From Algoriphagus lacus (GTDB lineage: Bacteria > Bacteroidota > Bacteroidia > Cytophagales > Cyclobacteriaceae), in contig NZ_QXML01000012.1 of the NCBI RefSeq assembly GCF_003583985.1, positions 60,536 to 124,535 of the forward strand: DNA of 64,000 nucleotides. The letters run 5' to 3'. Both the position numbers and the translations under genes were made by a program. Numbering within the stretch: the stretch's first letter is position 1; each line of letters begins with the position of its first letter. The notes beneath the pieces were generated by a model. It had not been told where the DNA came from. It worked only from the letters and a program-made list of their open reading frames with translations, and did not search any database. Below, one piece after another: positions 17,911-27,012 of this stretch.

Positions 17911-19758
17911 TTAACCTTTGGAGATTTCCATGTTGACAGTCTTTCCTTTGATGGTATTGTTCTTCATCACTCGGATCACATGTTCTGCGTCTTTCTGAGG
18001 AACGTCCACGAAGGAGAAGTTGTCAAAAATGTCAATGCCTCCGATGCTTTTACCAGGAACACCTGTTTCGCCGGCAATGGCACCTACGATATCATTTGGA
18101 CGGATTCTGTCTTTGTTGCCAAGATTCAGGAACAAACGAGTCATATTGGCATCGCGTGTTCTTTCTTCTCTAGGTGCTCTTCTTTCGAAGTCTCTTGGGC
18201 CACTTTCACTGCGGGCAGCAAATCTGTCTCCGCCTTCTCTTCTGTCACCGAATCTTTCTCTACGCTCTCCACGGCCTTCGAATCGACCACCGCTTTCTCT
18301 TTCGCCTCTTCCGAACCGGTCAGAACCGCTTCTCTCGCCACGTCCAAATCGATCAGAACTTCTCTCGCCTCGGCCGAAATCACGACCTCCGTCTCTTGAC
18401 CCTTCTCTTCTAGCTCCGTAAACTTCGATACCGAAATCCTGCTCTTTCAATTCTTTCACGGTTTCACCCATGTTCATCTTGATCAAGCCGAGAGCAATTT
18501 GCTCCATGGTCAATCCTTCAGCAAGCATCTGTCCGATAGTCGCTTCAAAAAGCTGATTGTCTTCTTCGATAGCCAACACTCTATACACATCCTTCACCAA
18601 TTGAGCTTTTTTCAGCTCAACCAATTCAGTTACAGAAGGAGGAGTCATTTTATTGATGGTCGCCTTGGTAAAACGCTCCAGATCTCTGAGTTTCATTGTT
18701 TCTCTGCGACCTGTGATGAACGTGATTGCAGTTCCAGACTTACCTGCACGACCTGTACGTCCAATTCGGTGTACGTAGTATTCTTCGTCCAATGGTAGGT
18801 CGTAGTTGAATACAGCCTCCACATTATCCACGTCAATACCACGGGCAGCCACGTCAGTCGCTACCAATACTGAACAAAGTCCTTTACGGAATTTGCCCAT
18901 TACTTTATCTCGCTGAGCCTGAGAAAGGTCGCCGTGAAGCGCTTCTGCCAGGACGCCTCTTGCACCCAAAGCCTCAGTCACCTCGTCGGTCATTCTCTTG
19001 GTATTACAGAATACCACGCTCAAGGCGTAATTGTTGATGTTCATCAGACGGGTCATCAATTCCATCTTCAAAGAAGGTTTTACTTCGTAGTAAATCTGCT
19101 CGATTTTGGAAACAGTCAGCTCATTTTTAGCGACTTTGATGATTTCTGGGTTTTTCTGATACTTTCTGGTCAGATCCAAGATCGGCTTCGCCATGGTTGC
19201 GGAAAAGAAGACAGTCTGTCTTTCTTCAGGCATTTCCTGGAGAATCGCCTCGATATCGTCTCTGAAGCCCATGTCTAGCATTTCGTCAGCCTCATCCAAA
19301 ACGATGATTCCAACATTGTCCAGCTTGAGTGTTCCTCTGCTCATGTGATCCTGCACACGTCCGGGAGTTCCTACCACGATCTGAACGCCTTTTTTCAAGA
19401 CTCTGATCTGCTTGTCAATGGATTCTCCTCCGTAGATCGCTACAGAATTGATGTTTTTGTGATACTTCGAAAGTTTTTGGATTTCGCCTTCTACTTGTAC
19501 AGCTAGCTCACGGGTAGGGCAAAGGATAATAGCCTGAGGCTTGTTGAAATCCGCATCGACCAGATCGATGATAGGAATTGCAAAAGCTGCTGTTTTACCG
19601 GTTCCGGTTTGAGCCTGACCGATTAGATCGCGACCTTCAAGTACGAAGGGAATGGCTTGTAATTGAATTGGGGAAGGGGTTGTATAACCCATCTCTTCCA
19701 CTGCCCGCAAGATTTCTTCCGAAATCCCCAGGTCTGAGAATTTTACTGTGTTTTCCAT
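17911..19758 (-). CDS. DEAD-box ATP-dependent RNA helicase with Arg/Gly-rich linker and DbpA-type RNA-binding domain
   Basis: A 615-residue helicase of the DeaD/CshA type. The Q motif lies near residue 28 (P-S-P-I-Q-L-Q-A), then Walker A A-Q-T-G-T-G-K-T, D-E-A-D, S-A-T and H-R-I-G-R-T-G-R. Residues about 450-540 form a low-complexity Arg/Gly/Asp/Glu linker with repeated F-G-R-G-E-R units. The last 75 residues form a DbpA-like RNA-binding domain (M-T-R-L-F-L-N-L-G near the start). It should unwind rRNA or mRNA duplexes in ribosome assembly and cold adaptation. A well-matched promoter and a leader of about 95 nt precede it, and a terminator follows. It appears to be a single-gene unit. Confidence 0.95.
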   Translation of the reverse strand: MENTVKFSDLGISEEILRAVEEMGYTTPSPIQLQAIPFVLEGRDLIGQAQTGTGKTAAFAIPIIDLVDADFNKPQAIILCPTRELAVQVEGEIQKLSKYHKNINSVAIYGGESIDKQIRVLKKGVQIVVGTPGRVQDHMSRGTLKLDNVGIIVLDEADEMLDMGFRDDIEAILQEMPEERQTVFFSATMAKPILDLTRKYQKNPEIIKVAKNELTVSKIEQIYYEVKPSLKMELMTRLMNINNYALSVVFCNTKRMTDEVTEALGARGVLAEALHGDLSQAQRDKVMGKFRKGLCSVLVATDVAARGIDVDNVEAVFNYDLPLDEEYYVHRIGRTGRAGKSGTAITFITGRRETMKLRDLERFTKATINKMTPPSVTELVELKKAQLVKDVYRVLAIEEDNQLFEATIGQMLAEGLTMEQIALGLIKMNMGETVKELKEQDFGIEVYGARREGSRDGGRDFGRGERSSDRFGRGERSGSDRFGRGERESGGRFEGRGERRERFGDRREGGDRFAARSESGPRDFERRAPREERTRDANMTRLFLNLGNKDRIRPNDIVGAIAGETGVPGKSIGGIDIFDNFSFVDVPQKDAEHVIRVMKNNTIKGKTVNMEISKG

Positions 19759-20067
19759 GAATGTTTTCCTTACTTTTTCTTGCCATGTTATCCTAAATCC
19801 CAGACAAGCGACAGTAAGGATTCACGGCACGAAAAATAGCTACGTCAAAATTGACGATGCAAAAGTAAGATCAATAATTCGGAAATCCAACTCCAGTACT
19901 AAAGTTTTTAGAATAATCATTAAAAATGAGTGGCTTAAAGCAAAATATATTTGGTTTATTTGAGATTCGGGTATCAGAAATTTGATTTCAGAGTTTTAAT
20001 AACCAACAAAAAGGTCCAAAAACGGAACAAAACAAAAATTGATTTTTTTAATCGTTTTCGTTACTGT
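19759..20067 (-). other. Upstream region and 5' leader of the helicase gene
   Basis: About 310 AT-rich bases without a convincing gene. Short open frames here have no family resemblance and atypical composition. The region holds the promoter listed separately. Between the inferred start site and the helicase ATG, a small palindrome CGTCAAAATTGACG (19843-19856) could form a leader hairpin, as in some cold-shock mRNAs; that role is speculative. Confidence 0.5.
19860..19890 (-). promoter_or_regulatory. Bacteroidota-type promoter for the DEAD-box helicase
   Basis: Read on the minus strand: TTG (19890-19888), a 20-nt spacer, then TACTTTTG (19867-19860), which matches the TTG/TAnnTTTG consensus. 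Transcription would start near 19853 and leave a leader of about 95 nt before the ATG at 19758. Confidence 0.65.
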
Positions 20068-20859
20068 TTACAAAAAAGCCCGATCAGAAGTAGCCTCTTT
20101 GGCCATCTTTTCAGCGAGATCTTTTCCCAAATATCGGTCGATAAGCCCGTGTCCTAAATAAAGGATCGGGGTCAATAGAATGGCTACAGAAAACTTATAC
20201 ACGTAATTGATCAACCCTACTGCAACTATCTGACTGAGGCTCCAATTGCCAAAAATGTAAAAGGCAATACCCAAAACCACAAAGGAGTCAATAAACTGGG
20301 AAACCAAGGTAGACCCTGTGGCACGAAGCCAAATCATTCGAGAACCTGTGACTGCTCTTAGTTTTTGAAACACATACACGTCAATCAATTGTCCTATAAG
20401 GAAGGCAGTCAACGAACCTAAAATGATTCCCAAACCTTGGCGGAAAATTGTATTGAACGCATAATTAATGTCAAATCCATCACCGGTTGGAGTCTGGGAA
20501 TTGACGTCAAGCCAAAAGTCTGCCGGTACCAAAACTGTGACCAAGCTGATGATCAAAAATACATATGTGATTAACCCGGCTGTTATGAAACTAATCTTGC
20601 GAACACCTTTTTTCCCAAAATATTCATTGATTATATCCGTGGTAATGAAAACAACCGGCCAAATCACTGCACCTGCTGTCAGATTGAAGTCCAGAACATA
20701 TTCTCCGAAAAAGGTCCAATTGACCGGTTCGAACCCCAAGGTTTTTTCTCCTGAAAAGATCTTTACGCCTATAATTTCAGCAAGAATTGCATTGGTCAAG
20801 AAGATTGATCCTAGTATGATGAACAGGTTCGTTTTGCGGCTATGTTGGATTTCATTCAT
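20068..20859 (-). CDS. Queuosine precursor transporter (YhhQ/VUT family)
   Basis: A 263-residue membrane protein with about six to seven helices. It matches the YhhQ (QPTR, formerly DUF165) family, which imports queuine precursors such as preQ0 or preQ1. Recognisable parts are the early L-T-N-A-I-L-A-E-I-I-G-V-K-I-F and, in the second half, G-S-L-T-A-F-L-I-G-Q-L-I-D-V-Y-V-F and T-L-V-S-Q-F-I-D-S. The central loop is hydrophilic. The start overlaps the RNase Z gene by 8 bases, so it is the last gene of a three-gene tRNA-processing-flavoured operon (STAS, rnz, yhhQ). The substrate is inferred from the family. Confidence 0.88.
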   Translation of the reverse strand: MNEIQHSRKTNLFIILGSIFLTNAILAEIIGVKIFSGEKTLGFEPVNWTFFGEYVLDFNLTAGAVIWPVVFITTDIINEYFGKKGVRKISFITAGLITYVFLIISLVTVLVPADFWLDVNSQTPTGDGFDINYAFNTIFRQGLGIILGSLTAFLIGQLIDVYVFQKLRAVTGSRMIWLRATGSTLVSQFIDSFVVLGIAFYIFGNWSLSQIVAVGLINYVYKFSVAILLTPILYLGHGLIDRYLGKDLAEKMAKEATSDRAFL

Positions 20860-21784
20860 TGGCTGGCAAAATAGGATAAGTTTTTCCTTCCTCGCTTAAC
20901 TCTGAATTGGCGAAGACAGTTTTTGCTTCGAGGAGCATTTCTTCCAAGTGGATGTAACGAGAAGAAAAGTGACCTAAAAGTAGGTTTTTGGCCTTGACCA
21001 GGTTGGCCATTTCGGCTGCCTGTTTGGCTGTGCTGTGGTATGTGTCTGCAGCCCTGGCAGCATCTGCTTGCATGAAGGTAGATTCGTGATAAAGCAGGGT
21101 AGGTTTGCTCAGGTAGTGGACCAGATTTGGCTCAAATCGGGTATCTGAGCAAAAGGCGTAACTTCTTAACGGGGGGAGGGGATGGGTGTATTCCTGCAGC
21201 GAATACCGATTACCTTCCGAATCAGAATAATCCTTTCCTTGTCGTAGGCTTTGAATGGCTTCAAGAGGGATTTTTTTAGCCGTTAATTTTTCCTTGATCA
21301 GACTTCTCAATCCTTCTTTTTCACTGATCAAAAATCCGGTGGTCGGAAGCCGGTGCGTCAGCGGAAAACTGTGAACCGAAAATCTAGGATGATCCAATAA
21401 AAGGTTCAATCCATCCGGCTGGGTTTGGATAAAATTGAGCGGATAGGAAAGTTTCGTGTTACTCCAGCGAAACTGGGTGGTGATGATCTCATCAAGGCCT
21501 TTTGGACCGAAAATAGTCAAAGGTAAAGTTCGCTTGGAAAGTTGATAGCTGGACAATACTCCAATCAAACCCAGGTAGTGATCTCCGTGAAGGTGGGAAA
21601 TGAAAATGTGGGAAATCCGGGATGATTTCACCTTGAATTTACGCATTTGAATCTGCGTGCCTTCGCCACAGTCTATCAATAAACACTCCTGCCCAAATCG
21701 AATGACTTGGGCAGTGTGATTTCTTCCATGAACTGGAATGGAAGAGGTATTTCCTAAAACCGTGACTTCGAAATCAGGAATCAA
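20852..21784 (-). CDS. rnz: Ribonuclease Z (tRNA 3' endonuclease)
   Basis: A 310-residue metallo-beta-lactamase-fold nuclease. The dinuclear zinc motif H-L-H-G-D-H sits near residue 64, with further histidines and F-C-S-D-T-R and L-L-G-H-F-S-S-R-Y downstream. It makes the 3' cut in tRNA precursors. Length is that of the short tRNase Z form (about 300). It overlaps the STAS gene by 4 bases upstream and the transporter gene by 8 downstream, so the genes are translationally coupled. Confidence 0.95.
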   Translation of the reverse strand: MIPDFEVTVLGNTSSIPVHGRNHTAQVIRFGQECLLIDCGEGTQIQMRKFKVKSSRISHIFISHLHGDHYLGLIGVLSSYQLSKRTLPLTIFGPKGLDEIITTQFRWSNTKLSYPLNFIQTQPDGLNLLLDHPRFSVHSFPLTHRLPTTGFLISEKEGLRSLIKEKLTAKKIPLEAIQSLRQGKDYSDSEGNRYSLQEYTHPLPPLRSYAFCSDTRFEPNLVHYLSKPTLLYHESTFMQADAARAADTYHSTAKQAAEMANLVKAKNLLLGHFSSRYIHLEEMLLEAKTVFANSELSEEGKTYPILPANE

Positions 21785-22158
21785 GCTTCCTCCGCGTCTT
21801 CGCCTCCGTCGATTTCATGCATGAAAATAGCCTCTCCAGCCTCTTCCAAGGTTTGAACAAGGTTTAGCTTTTTGTCGAGCATGGAGATTTTTAGAAGCTT
21901 CATAACGTGCTCCTGCACACCTGAAATGACAAAAATCCCTCCGTTTCGGCCAAATTCTCTGTCACCCACCAAGAGGGCACTCAATCCACTTGAATCCACA
22001 TACTTCACCAGACTCATATCCAAGACGATGTTGGAATAGCCTTCCGCATGAATGGTCAATAATTCAGACTTTAATTTGGGAGCAAGCAGCGAGTCGATTT
22101 TTTCCTCAAGTGGTGCAAATACCACATACTGCTCTTTTTTATCGATTGTGTATTTCAT
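21781..22158 (-). CDS. STAS-domain anti-sigma factor antagonist-like protein
   Basis: A 125-residue single STAS domain. The phosphorylation-loop motif Y-V-D-S-S-G-L-S carries the serine that partner-switching kinases modify in SpoIIAA/RsbV proteins. No RsbW-like kinase or sigma factor gene is nearby, so its partner is unknown. It ends in a short acidic tail (D-G-G-E-D-A-E-E-A). It is the first gene of an operon with rnz and yhhQ (4-base overlap). A 108-base upstream gap contains a T-run near 22170 but no convincing promoter. Confidence 0.85.
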   Translation of the reverse strand: MKYTIDKKEQYVVFAPLEEKIDSLLAPKLKSELLTIHAEGYSNIVLDMSLVKYVDSSGLSALLVGDREFGRNGGIFVISGVQEHVMKLLKISMLDKKLNLVQTLEEAGEAIFMHEIDGGEDAEEA

Positions 22159-22266
22159 CTGTTTTTAATTTTTTTTTGTGGTCTGTTAGAATCTCACATG
22201 GTCGGTTTTCATACCTCTGTTTGAAGTTTTGGCCATGCTGAATCTCATAGTTTTTAATGTTGGCTT

Positions 22267-23208
22267 TTAAAGACCCAAATGGGTCAAAATGGCTTTTTCA
22301 ATTCTTGATTCGATGTGGGTTGTTTCGGCTCTCACGAACTTTTCCCCAGTGATGTTTTCAAACAGTTCAATATAGCGATCTGAGATGCTTTCTACAATTT
22401 CATCCGTCATTTCAGGTACTGTCTGACCTTCTTTTCCCTGAAATCCATTAGCAATTAGCCATTGACGGACAAATTCCTTTGATAATTGCTTCTGAGCTAT
22501 GCCTTTTTCCTGATTTTCTTCATAGGCATCCGCATAGAAATATCGGGATGAATCCGGTGTGTGAATTTCGTCAATGAGTAAGATTTCGTCTCCGAATTTC
22601 CCAAATTCATACTTGGTGTCCACGAGAATCAGCCCTTTTTCTTTGGCCATTTCCTGACCTTTTTTGAAAAGAGCTCTTGTATATTTTTCCAAAATCAAAT
22701 AATCTGCCTCACTAACAATTCCCTTGGCCAGAATATCCTCTCTTGAGATGTCCTCGTCGTGGCCTTCCGAAGCTTTGGTGGTAGGAGTGATGATTGGCTC
22801 CGGAAAAGGATCATTTTCTCTCAATCCTTCCGGCATTGGCACTCCACAGAGCATTCTTTTGCCGGCCTTGTATTCTCGTGCCGCATGTCCTGCTAAGTAC
22901 CCCCTGATGACCATTTCCACTTTGAAGGGTTCGCAACGCTTTCCAATAGTCACATTCGGGTCAGGAGTTGAAGTCACCCAATTGGGGACGATAGCTGCTG
23001 TAGCCTTGAGGAATCCTGCTGCGATCTGATTTAGCACCTGGCCCTTGAAAGGAATCGGTCGGGGTAAAACCACATCGAATGCAGAAATCCGGTCAGAAGC
23101 TACCACCACCAGTTCCTTTTCGAAAATATAAACGTCTCGTACTTTTCCTTTGTAAAAACCTACTTGGCCGGGGAATTTGAAATGGGTTTCCTTAATGGCG
23201 TTGCTCAT
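22267..23208 (-). CDS. purC: Phosphoribosylaminoimidazole-succinocarboxamide synthase
   Basis: A 313-residue SAICAR synthetase, the ATP-dependent step joining CAIR and aspartate in purine biosynthesis. The N-terminal K-G-K-V-R-D-V-Y nucleotide loop, S-A-F-D-V-V-L-P, V-R-G-Y-L-A-G-H and L-V-D-T-K-Y-E-F-G are present. The length is that of the longer, yeast-like form (about 300) rather than the 240-residue Bacillus form. It stands alone on its strand, 59 bases downstream of nothing transcribed toward it. No PurR-type operator is evident in the short upstream gap. Confidence 0.96.
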   Translation of the reverse strand: MSNAIKETHFKFPGQVGFYKGKVRDVYIFEKELVVVASDRISAFDVVLPRPIPFKGQVLNQIAAGFLKATAAIVPNWVTSTPDPNVTIGKRCEPFKVEMVIRGYLAGHAAREYKAGKRMLCGVPMPEGLRENDPFPEPIITPTTKASEGHDEDISREDILAKGIVSEADYLILEKYTRALFKKGQEMAKEKGLILVDTKYEFGKFGDEILLIDEIHTPDSSRYFYADAYEENQEKGIAQKQLSKEFVRQWLIANGFQGKEGQTVPEMTDEIVESISDRYIELFENITGEKFVRAETTHIESRIEKAILTHLGL

Positions 23209-23266
23209 TTGAAAATCGTTTCGGCAAAAATAGAAAAATGGGATTCTACTGCCTTAGACTTCGGTT

Positions 23267-24376
23267 TTATTTATTGATTTTATTTCCGTTTTCCCAAAGT
23301 TGGGTTTCGGTCAGTTGTCCTGACTCATCAAAAAGCTCCCGCTTTCCATGAAGTCTGCCTTTGTTGTAATTCCTGATTTCCAGAAGGTTACCATTTTCCC
23401 GAAAAATCTTTACTTCACCTTCTTCCCGATCATTGACAAACCTCACCATTGACTCGAGCACCTTATTCGGGAAAAAGGTCTCTTCACTGATTTTCTCCCC
23501 GTTTTTGTCAAAGTTGATTCGCTGGCGGACAGTTCCGTTTGGGTGGAAATAGACTACAGGTTGATTTGGAATTCCCTTTTGGTAGACTGCTTTCATTCGT
23601 ATACTACCATCCGAAAAGTACTCCATGAGTTCACCTTCGGGTAATCCGGATTTGTAGATTCCTCTTCGTTCCGGTTTTCCGTCAGGATAATTCAATTCGT
23701 ACACCCCATTTAATTCACCTTCCTTGAATTCACGAACTGCTTTGACTTTTCCATCCGGGAAGTATTGAATCTCTTTGCCGTCCAAGACCCCGCGATTGTA
23801 AGATGCACTGAAGATCAATTGTCCGTTTTCGTCAAATTCCTCAAATGAACCGTGATATTGCCCTGCAAGAAAATTGATTCTGGTTTGTGGCTTTCCATTT
23901 GGGAAAAATGCCTCAGATATCCCGTCTGGCTTGTTGTTTTTGAAATTTGTTAGGTCCCGAATTTCTCCGTCCTCGTAATATGAGGTTACTTTTCCTTCAA
24001 GTTGATTGTTCATGAAGGTGGATTCCTGGCTCAATTTTCCTCCCGGAAAATAACTGAGGGCTTTGCCTTCGCGAAGGTTGTTTTTGAACTGAACAACTCG
24101 AAGCGTGTCTCCGGTGTCGGGATCCAAGTCGTAAAAAAAGCCATTCCGCTGGTCATTTTTAAGGTTTCCGATCAGGATCAGTTTCCCGTTTGGATCAAAA
24201 AGCCGGACTTCTCCCTCTGCTTTCCCGTTGATTTTGGTCAGAATTTCCTTAATGTGGAGGGAATCCTCATCGTAGTAAGTCCGAATGGTATCCTGGGCAA
24301 AACCCGGGGACTTTTGTCCCAAAACCAGCAGAATGGTTAAGCTAAGCAGCGCAATAGCGTTAGTCAAATTTTGCAT
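23267..24376 (-). CDS. Exported YwqK/MORN-type repeat protein
   Basis: A 369-residue protein with an N-terminal signal peptide (hydrophobic 6-20, cleavage near G-F-A-Q). It has about a dozen repeats of roughly 23 residues built around Y-F-P-D-G-K or Y-x-N-G plus E-G and N-G (MORN_2 type). Such proteins are often labelled YwqK antitoxins, but nothing here suggests a toxin partner. The exported repeats more likely form an extended beta surface. It ends at N-K. The start lies 163 bases from the divergent apbE start. Function unknown. Confidence 0.82.
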   Translation of the reverse strand: MQNLTNAIALLSLTILLVLGQKSPGFAQDTIRTYYDEDSLHIKEILTKINGKAEGEVRLFDPNGKLILIGNLKNDQRNGFFYDLDPDTGDTLRVVQFKNNLREGKALSYFPGGKLSQESTFMNNQLEGKVTSYYEDGEIRDLTNFKNNKPDGISEAFFPNGKPQTRINFLAGQYHGSFEEFDENGQLIFSASYNRGVLDGKEIQYFPDGKVKAVREFKEGELNGVYELNYPDGKPERRGIYKSGLPEGELMEYFSDGSIRMKAVYQKGIPNQPVVYFHPNGTVRQRINFDKNGEKISEETFFPNKVLESMVRFVNDREEGEVKIFRENGNLLEIRNYNKGRLHGKRELFDESGQLTETQLWENGNKINK

Positions 24377-24539
24377 TATAGTAAAATAAATACTGAGGTG
24401 AGTTGATCGGAAACCAAACTGCGGGACCAGTAACTTCCCGGAAAATTAACGGCAGCGGAATTCAATTTGACTATTTTTGGACAAAATTAATATTCTTGCC
24501 CCAAGGGTGTTGCCACTTACTTGGGCTAATTCCTTGATT

Positions 24540-25550
24540 ATGAGAGTTACCTTGAGTTATTTATTCCTTGCTTTCGTTTTGTTTTCTTCTTGCTCTGAAA
24601 AGGAGAAAACCTATAAAACCTACGAAGGTGAAATCTTCGGAACTTATTACCGTATTCAGGTAGCGGATACTGGCAAAGACCTTCAGCCGGAGTTTGATTC
24701 GGTTTTTACTTTAATCAATTCCGCATCAAACTCCTATGTTCAGGAGTCAGAGGTTTCCGATTTCAATCGATTAGGCCAGTTACTTTCCCCATCCAATACT
24801 TTTAAAGAAATGATGGACTCAGCGGCCAAATTCCACCGATTGTCTGAAGGTTACTTTGAGCCCACCCTTTATCCATTGCTCAAATCCTGGGGATTTTCCT
24901 TTGAGCAAAAAGAACAAATGGACTCTGTAAAAGTGGCTGAATTGCTTGCTCTGGTGGGATTTGAACCCATGATCTCGGTTACGGATTCAGGATATTTTGC
25001 CACAAAACCCGGAGTGATGCTGGACATCACCGGGCTGGGAGAGGGGTATGCGATAGATAAATTGGTCGAGGTGGTGGAGAAGAATCAGATTGCTGATTAC
25101 ATGGTTGAGATTGGAGGGGAAATGAAAGCGAAGGGACTAAACTCAAGAGGAACAACCTGGTCCATCGGTATCGAAGATCCGGCCCAAGCTGAAATGGGAG
25201 TGACTAGCAGCATGCTGACCAAAGTCGATTTGGATAATCGAGCAATCAGCAGTTCAGGCAACTACCGTAAATTCTACATCGACGAGGCCGGAAACAGACG
25301 GCCGCATATTTTGGATCCATTGACTGGATTCCCGGTCAGCCATTCCATGGTTTCGGTTTCAGTCATTGCTTCTTCAGCTACCGAGGCTGATGCCTTGGCG
25401 ACAGCTTTTATGGCTATGGGTCCGGAGAAAGCCAAAGCACTGGCAGAAAACCTTCCCGGAGTCGAGGCAATGTTTGTGATTGGAGGAAAAGAAAAGCTGG
25501 AAATGGAGTTTACTTCTGGATTTCCGAAGCCGGAGACCAGTGAACAGTAG
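24540..25550 (+). CDS. apbE: FAD:protein FMN transferase (ApbE), lipoprotein form
   Basis: A 336-residue enzyme that attaches FMN to threonines of exported flavoproteins such as NqrB/NqrC. It begins with a lipoprotein signal (L-F-S-S-C lipobox). The catalytic core shows G-T-Y-Y-R-I-Q, the central G-G-E-M-K-A-K-G and the metal/FAD motif A-T-E-A-D-A-L-A-T-A. The ATG at 24540 was chosen because the signal peptide starts there; a TTG further upstream would add 21 residues before it. TATTTTTG at 24472-24479 resembles a -7 promoter element, but no good -33 element precedes it. Confidence 0.93.
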   Translation: MRVTLSYLFLAFVLFSSCSEKEKTYKTYEGEIFGTYYRIQVADTGKDLQPEFDSVFTLINSASNSYVQESEVSDFNRLGQLLSPSNTFKEMMDSAAKFHRLSEGYFEPTLYPLLKSWGFSFEQKEQMDSVKVAELLALVGFEPMISVTDSGYFATKPGVMLDITGLGEGYAIDKLVEVVEKNQIADYMVEIGGEMKAKGLNSRGTTWSIGIEDPAQAEMGVTSSMLTKVDLDNRAISSSGNYRKFYIDEAGNRRPHILDPLTGFPVSHSMVSVSVIASSATEADALATAFMAMGPEKAKALAENLPGVEAMFVIGGKEKLEMEFTSGFPKPETSEQ

Positions 25551-25673
25551 GCAGTCTCAGTAGAAGTTCCAAATCTCAGAAAGTAGTCTCAATATTCAGG
25601 AATCCAACTTGATTTCTGTGAAAATCTGCGGTTTTTTCTGTGCGAATCTGCGGGAACATTTAAGAAAACTCAT

Positions 25674-25710
25674 AAAAAAACCGCAACTAGTAACTAGCTG
25701 CGGTTTTTTT
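25674..25710. terminator. Bidirectional terminator between apbE and thiolase genes
   Basis: A stem of CCGCA/TGCGG and CTAG/CTAG with one mismatch, loop TAA, flanked by AAAAAAA on the left and TTTTTTT on the right. It can terminate both convergent genes. Confidence 0.85.
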
Positions 25711-25728
25711 GAATTTACTATCGTTTGA

Positions 25729-26910
25729 TCACATCTTCTCAATCACAATCGCCGAAGCACCTCCGCCACCGTTGCAGATTCCTGCCACTCCGATGTCGCC
25801 GGATTTTTTGTGCAATACGGAATTGAGTGTGGTGATGATTCTCGCGCCGGAAGCTCCGAGTGGATGGCCTAAGGAGACTGCACCGCCGAAGACATTTAGT
25901 CGGTCATTGTCGAGCTTTAGCTCACGTTGATTGGCGATGGCTACAGCTGCAAAAGCTTCATTGATTTCGTAGTATGAAACTTCATCTGCTGAAACGCCGG
26001 CATGCTTAAGTGCTTTCGGAATGGCCAATGCTGGTGCCGTGGTAAACCAAAGTGGATCAGTAGCAGCATCTGCAAATCCACGGATTTTAGCAAGTGGCTT
26101 AAGGCCAAGTTCTTCTGCTTTTTCTTTGCTGACCAAAACCAATGCCGAAGCACCGTCATTCATGGTGGATGCATTGGCAGCGGTTACTGTTCCGTTTTTA
26201 TCAAAAACAGGCTTCAAGGACGGGATTTTGTCGAACATCACATTTCTGAATTCTTCGTCTTCTTCGATCAGGATGGTTTCTCCTTTTCTCCCCAGCATTT
26301 CCACCGGAACGATTTCGTCCTTGAACATTCCAGCTTCCCAAGCAGCTGCTGATCTTGTGTATGATTGGATTGCATAGGCATCTTGGTCCTCGCGGGTGAT
26401 TTTCATTTCTCTGGCTGTGTTTTCGGCACAGTTGCCCATAGGAAACTTATAATACACTTCAAAAAGTCCGTCTTTCACCAAGCCATCCACCAGTTCAGCG
26501 TTTCCGTACTTATATCCAAAACGTGCTTTTGGTACATAATAAGGCACATTGGACATGCTTTCCATACCACCGGCTACGACCACATCATTGATTCCTAGCA
26601 TAATGGATTGTGCAGCAAGCATGACCGCCTTCATACCGGAAGCGCAAACTTTATTGACCGTGGTACAAGGAACATGGTATCCGATTCCTGCTCCGATGGA
26701 GGCTTGTCGGGCAGGAGCCTGACCAAGATTTGCAGAAATCACATTTCCCATGAAAACTTCATTGACAGCATCCGGAGATACACCGGATTTTGCCAAAGCT
26801 CCCTTGATCGCAATGCTGCCAAGCTCAATTGCTGTCATTCCTGCCAATTTTCCGCCGAAACTGCCAAGCGGAGTTCTCATCGCGGAAACAATGTATACTT
26901 CTTTGCTCAT
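25729..26910 (-). CDS. Acetyl-CoA C-acetyltransferase (thiolase)
   Basis: A 393-residue thiolase. The acyl-accepting Cys89 lies in N-K-V-C-A-S-G-M-K-A, N-E-A-F-A-A carries the N-E-A-F motif, G-H-P-L-G-A-S-G supplies the catalytic His, and C-N-G-G-G-G holds the second Cys. It condenses or cleaves acetoacetyl-CoA. Sequence and length fit the degradative/biosynthetic acetyl-CoA acetyltransferase class (AtoB/PhaA). No other fatty-acid or butanoate genes are adjacent, so the pathway (ketone bodies, leucine or PHB-type) cannot be fixed. It could work with the HMG-CoA lyase-like product encoded at 14157-15008. Confidence 0.95.
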   Translation of the reverse strand: MSKEVYIVSAMRTPLGSFGGKLAGMTAIELGSIAIKGALAKSGVSPDAVNEVFMGNVISANLGQAPARQASIGAGIGYHVPCTTVNKVCASGMKAVMLAAQSIMLGINDVVVAGGMESMSNVPYYVPKARFGYKYGNAELVDGLVKDGLFEVYYKFPMGNCAENTAREMKITREDQDAYAIQSYTRSAAAWEAGMFKDEIVPVEMLGRKGETILIEEDEEFRNVMFDKIPSLKPVFDKNGTVTAANASTMNDGASALVLVSKEKAEELGLKPLAKIRGFADAATDPLWFTTAPALAIPKALKHAGVSADEVSYYEINEAFAAVAIANQRELKLDNDRLNVFGGAVSLGHPLGASGARIITTLNSVLHKKSGDIGVAGICNGGGGASAIVIEKM

Positions 26911-26938
26911 GTTTATTTGGGTTTAGATTATGGGCCAG

Positions 26939-26997
26939 AAGACGGTAGACCGGAGACCGGAGAGAATGCAACTTCAGTCTTCCGTCTGCGGTCTTCC
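26939..26997. repeat. Imperfect inverted intergenic repeat
   Basis: GAAGACGG followed by two copies of GACCGGA, then about 20 bases, then GTCTTCCGTCTGCGGTCTTC. The halves are imperfectly complementary. Similar GTC/TGG word composition is seen in the intergenic repeats near 40899 and 46118. A T-run (26998-27008) follows, but the orientation relative to genes does not clearly suit termination. Confidence 0.4.
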
Positions 26998-27012
26998 AGC
27001 TATTTTTTTATC

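Noticed and set aside
18020..18421. Several overlapping plus-strand frames opposite the Arg/Gly-rich helicase linker
   Set aside because: They reflect low-complexity codon repeats of the helicase gene and show only Ser/Pro/Arg or Phe/Leu runs.
23267..24376. Toxin-antitoxin assignment for the YwqK-type repeat protein
   Set aside because: It is an exported MORN_2-type repeat protein with no partner toxin gene on either side, so an antitoxin role is not supported.
25612..25656. Tandem words CTGTGAAAATCTGCGG and CTGTGCGAATCTGCGGG as a functional repeat
   Set aside because: Two imperfect copies of this kind occur as common intergenic filler in such genomes; nothing ties them to a function here.
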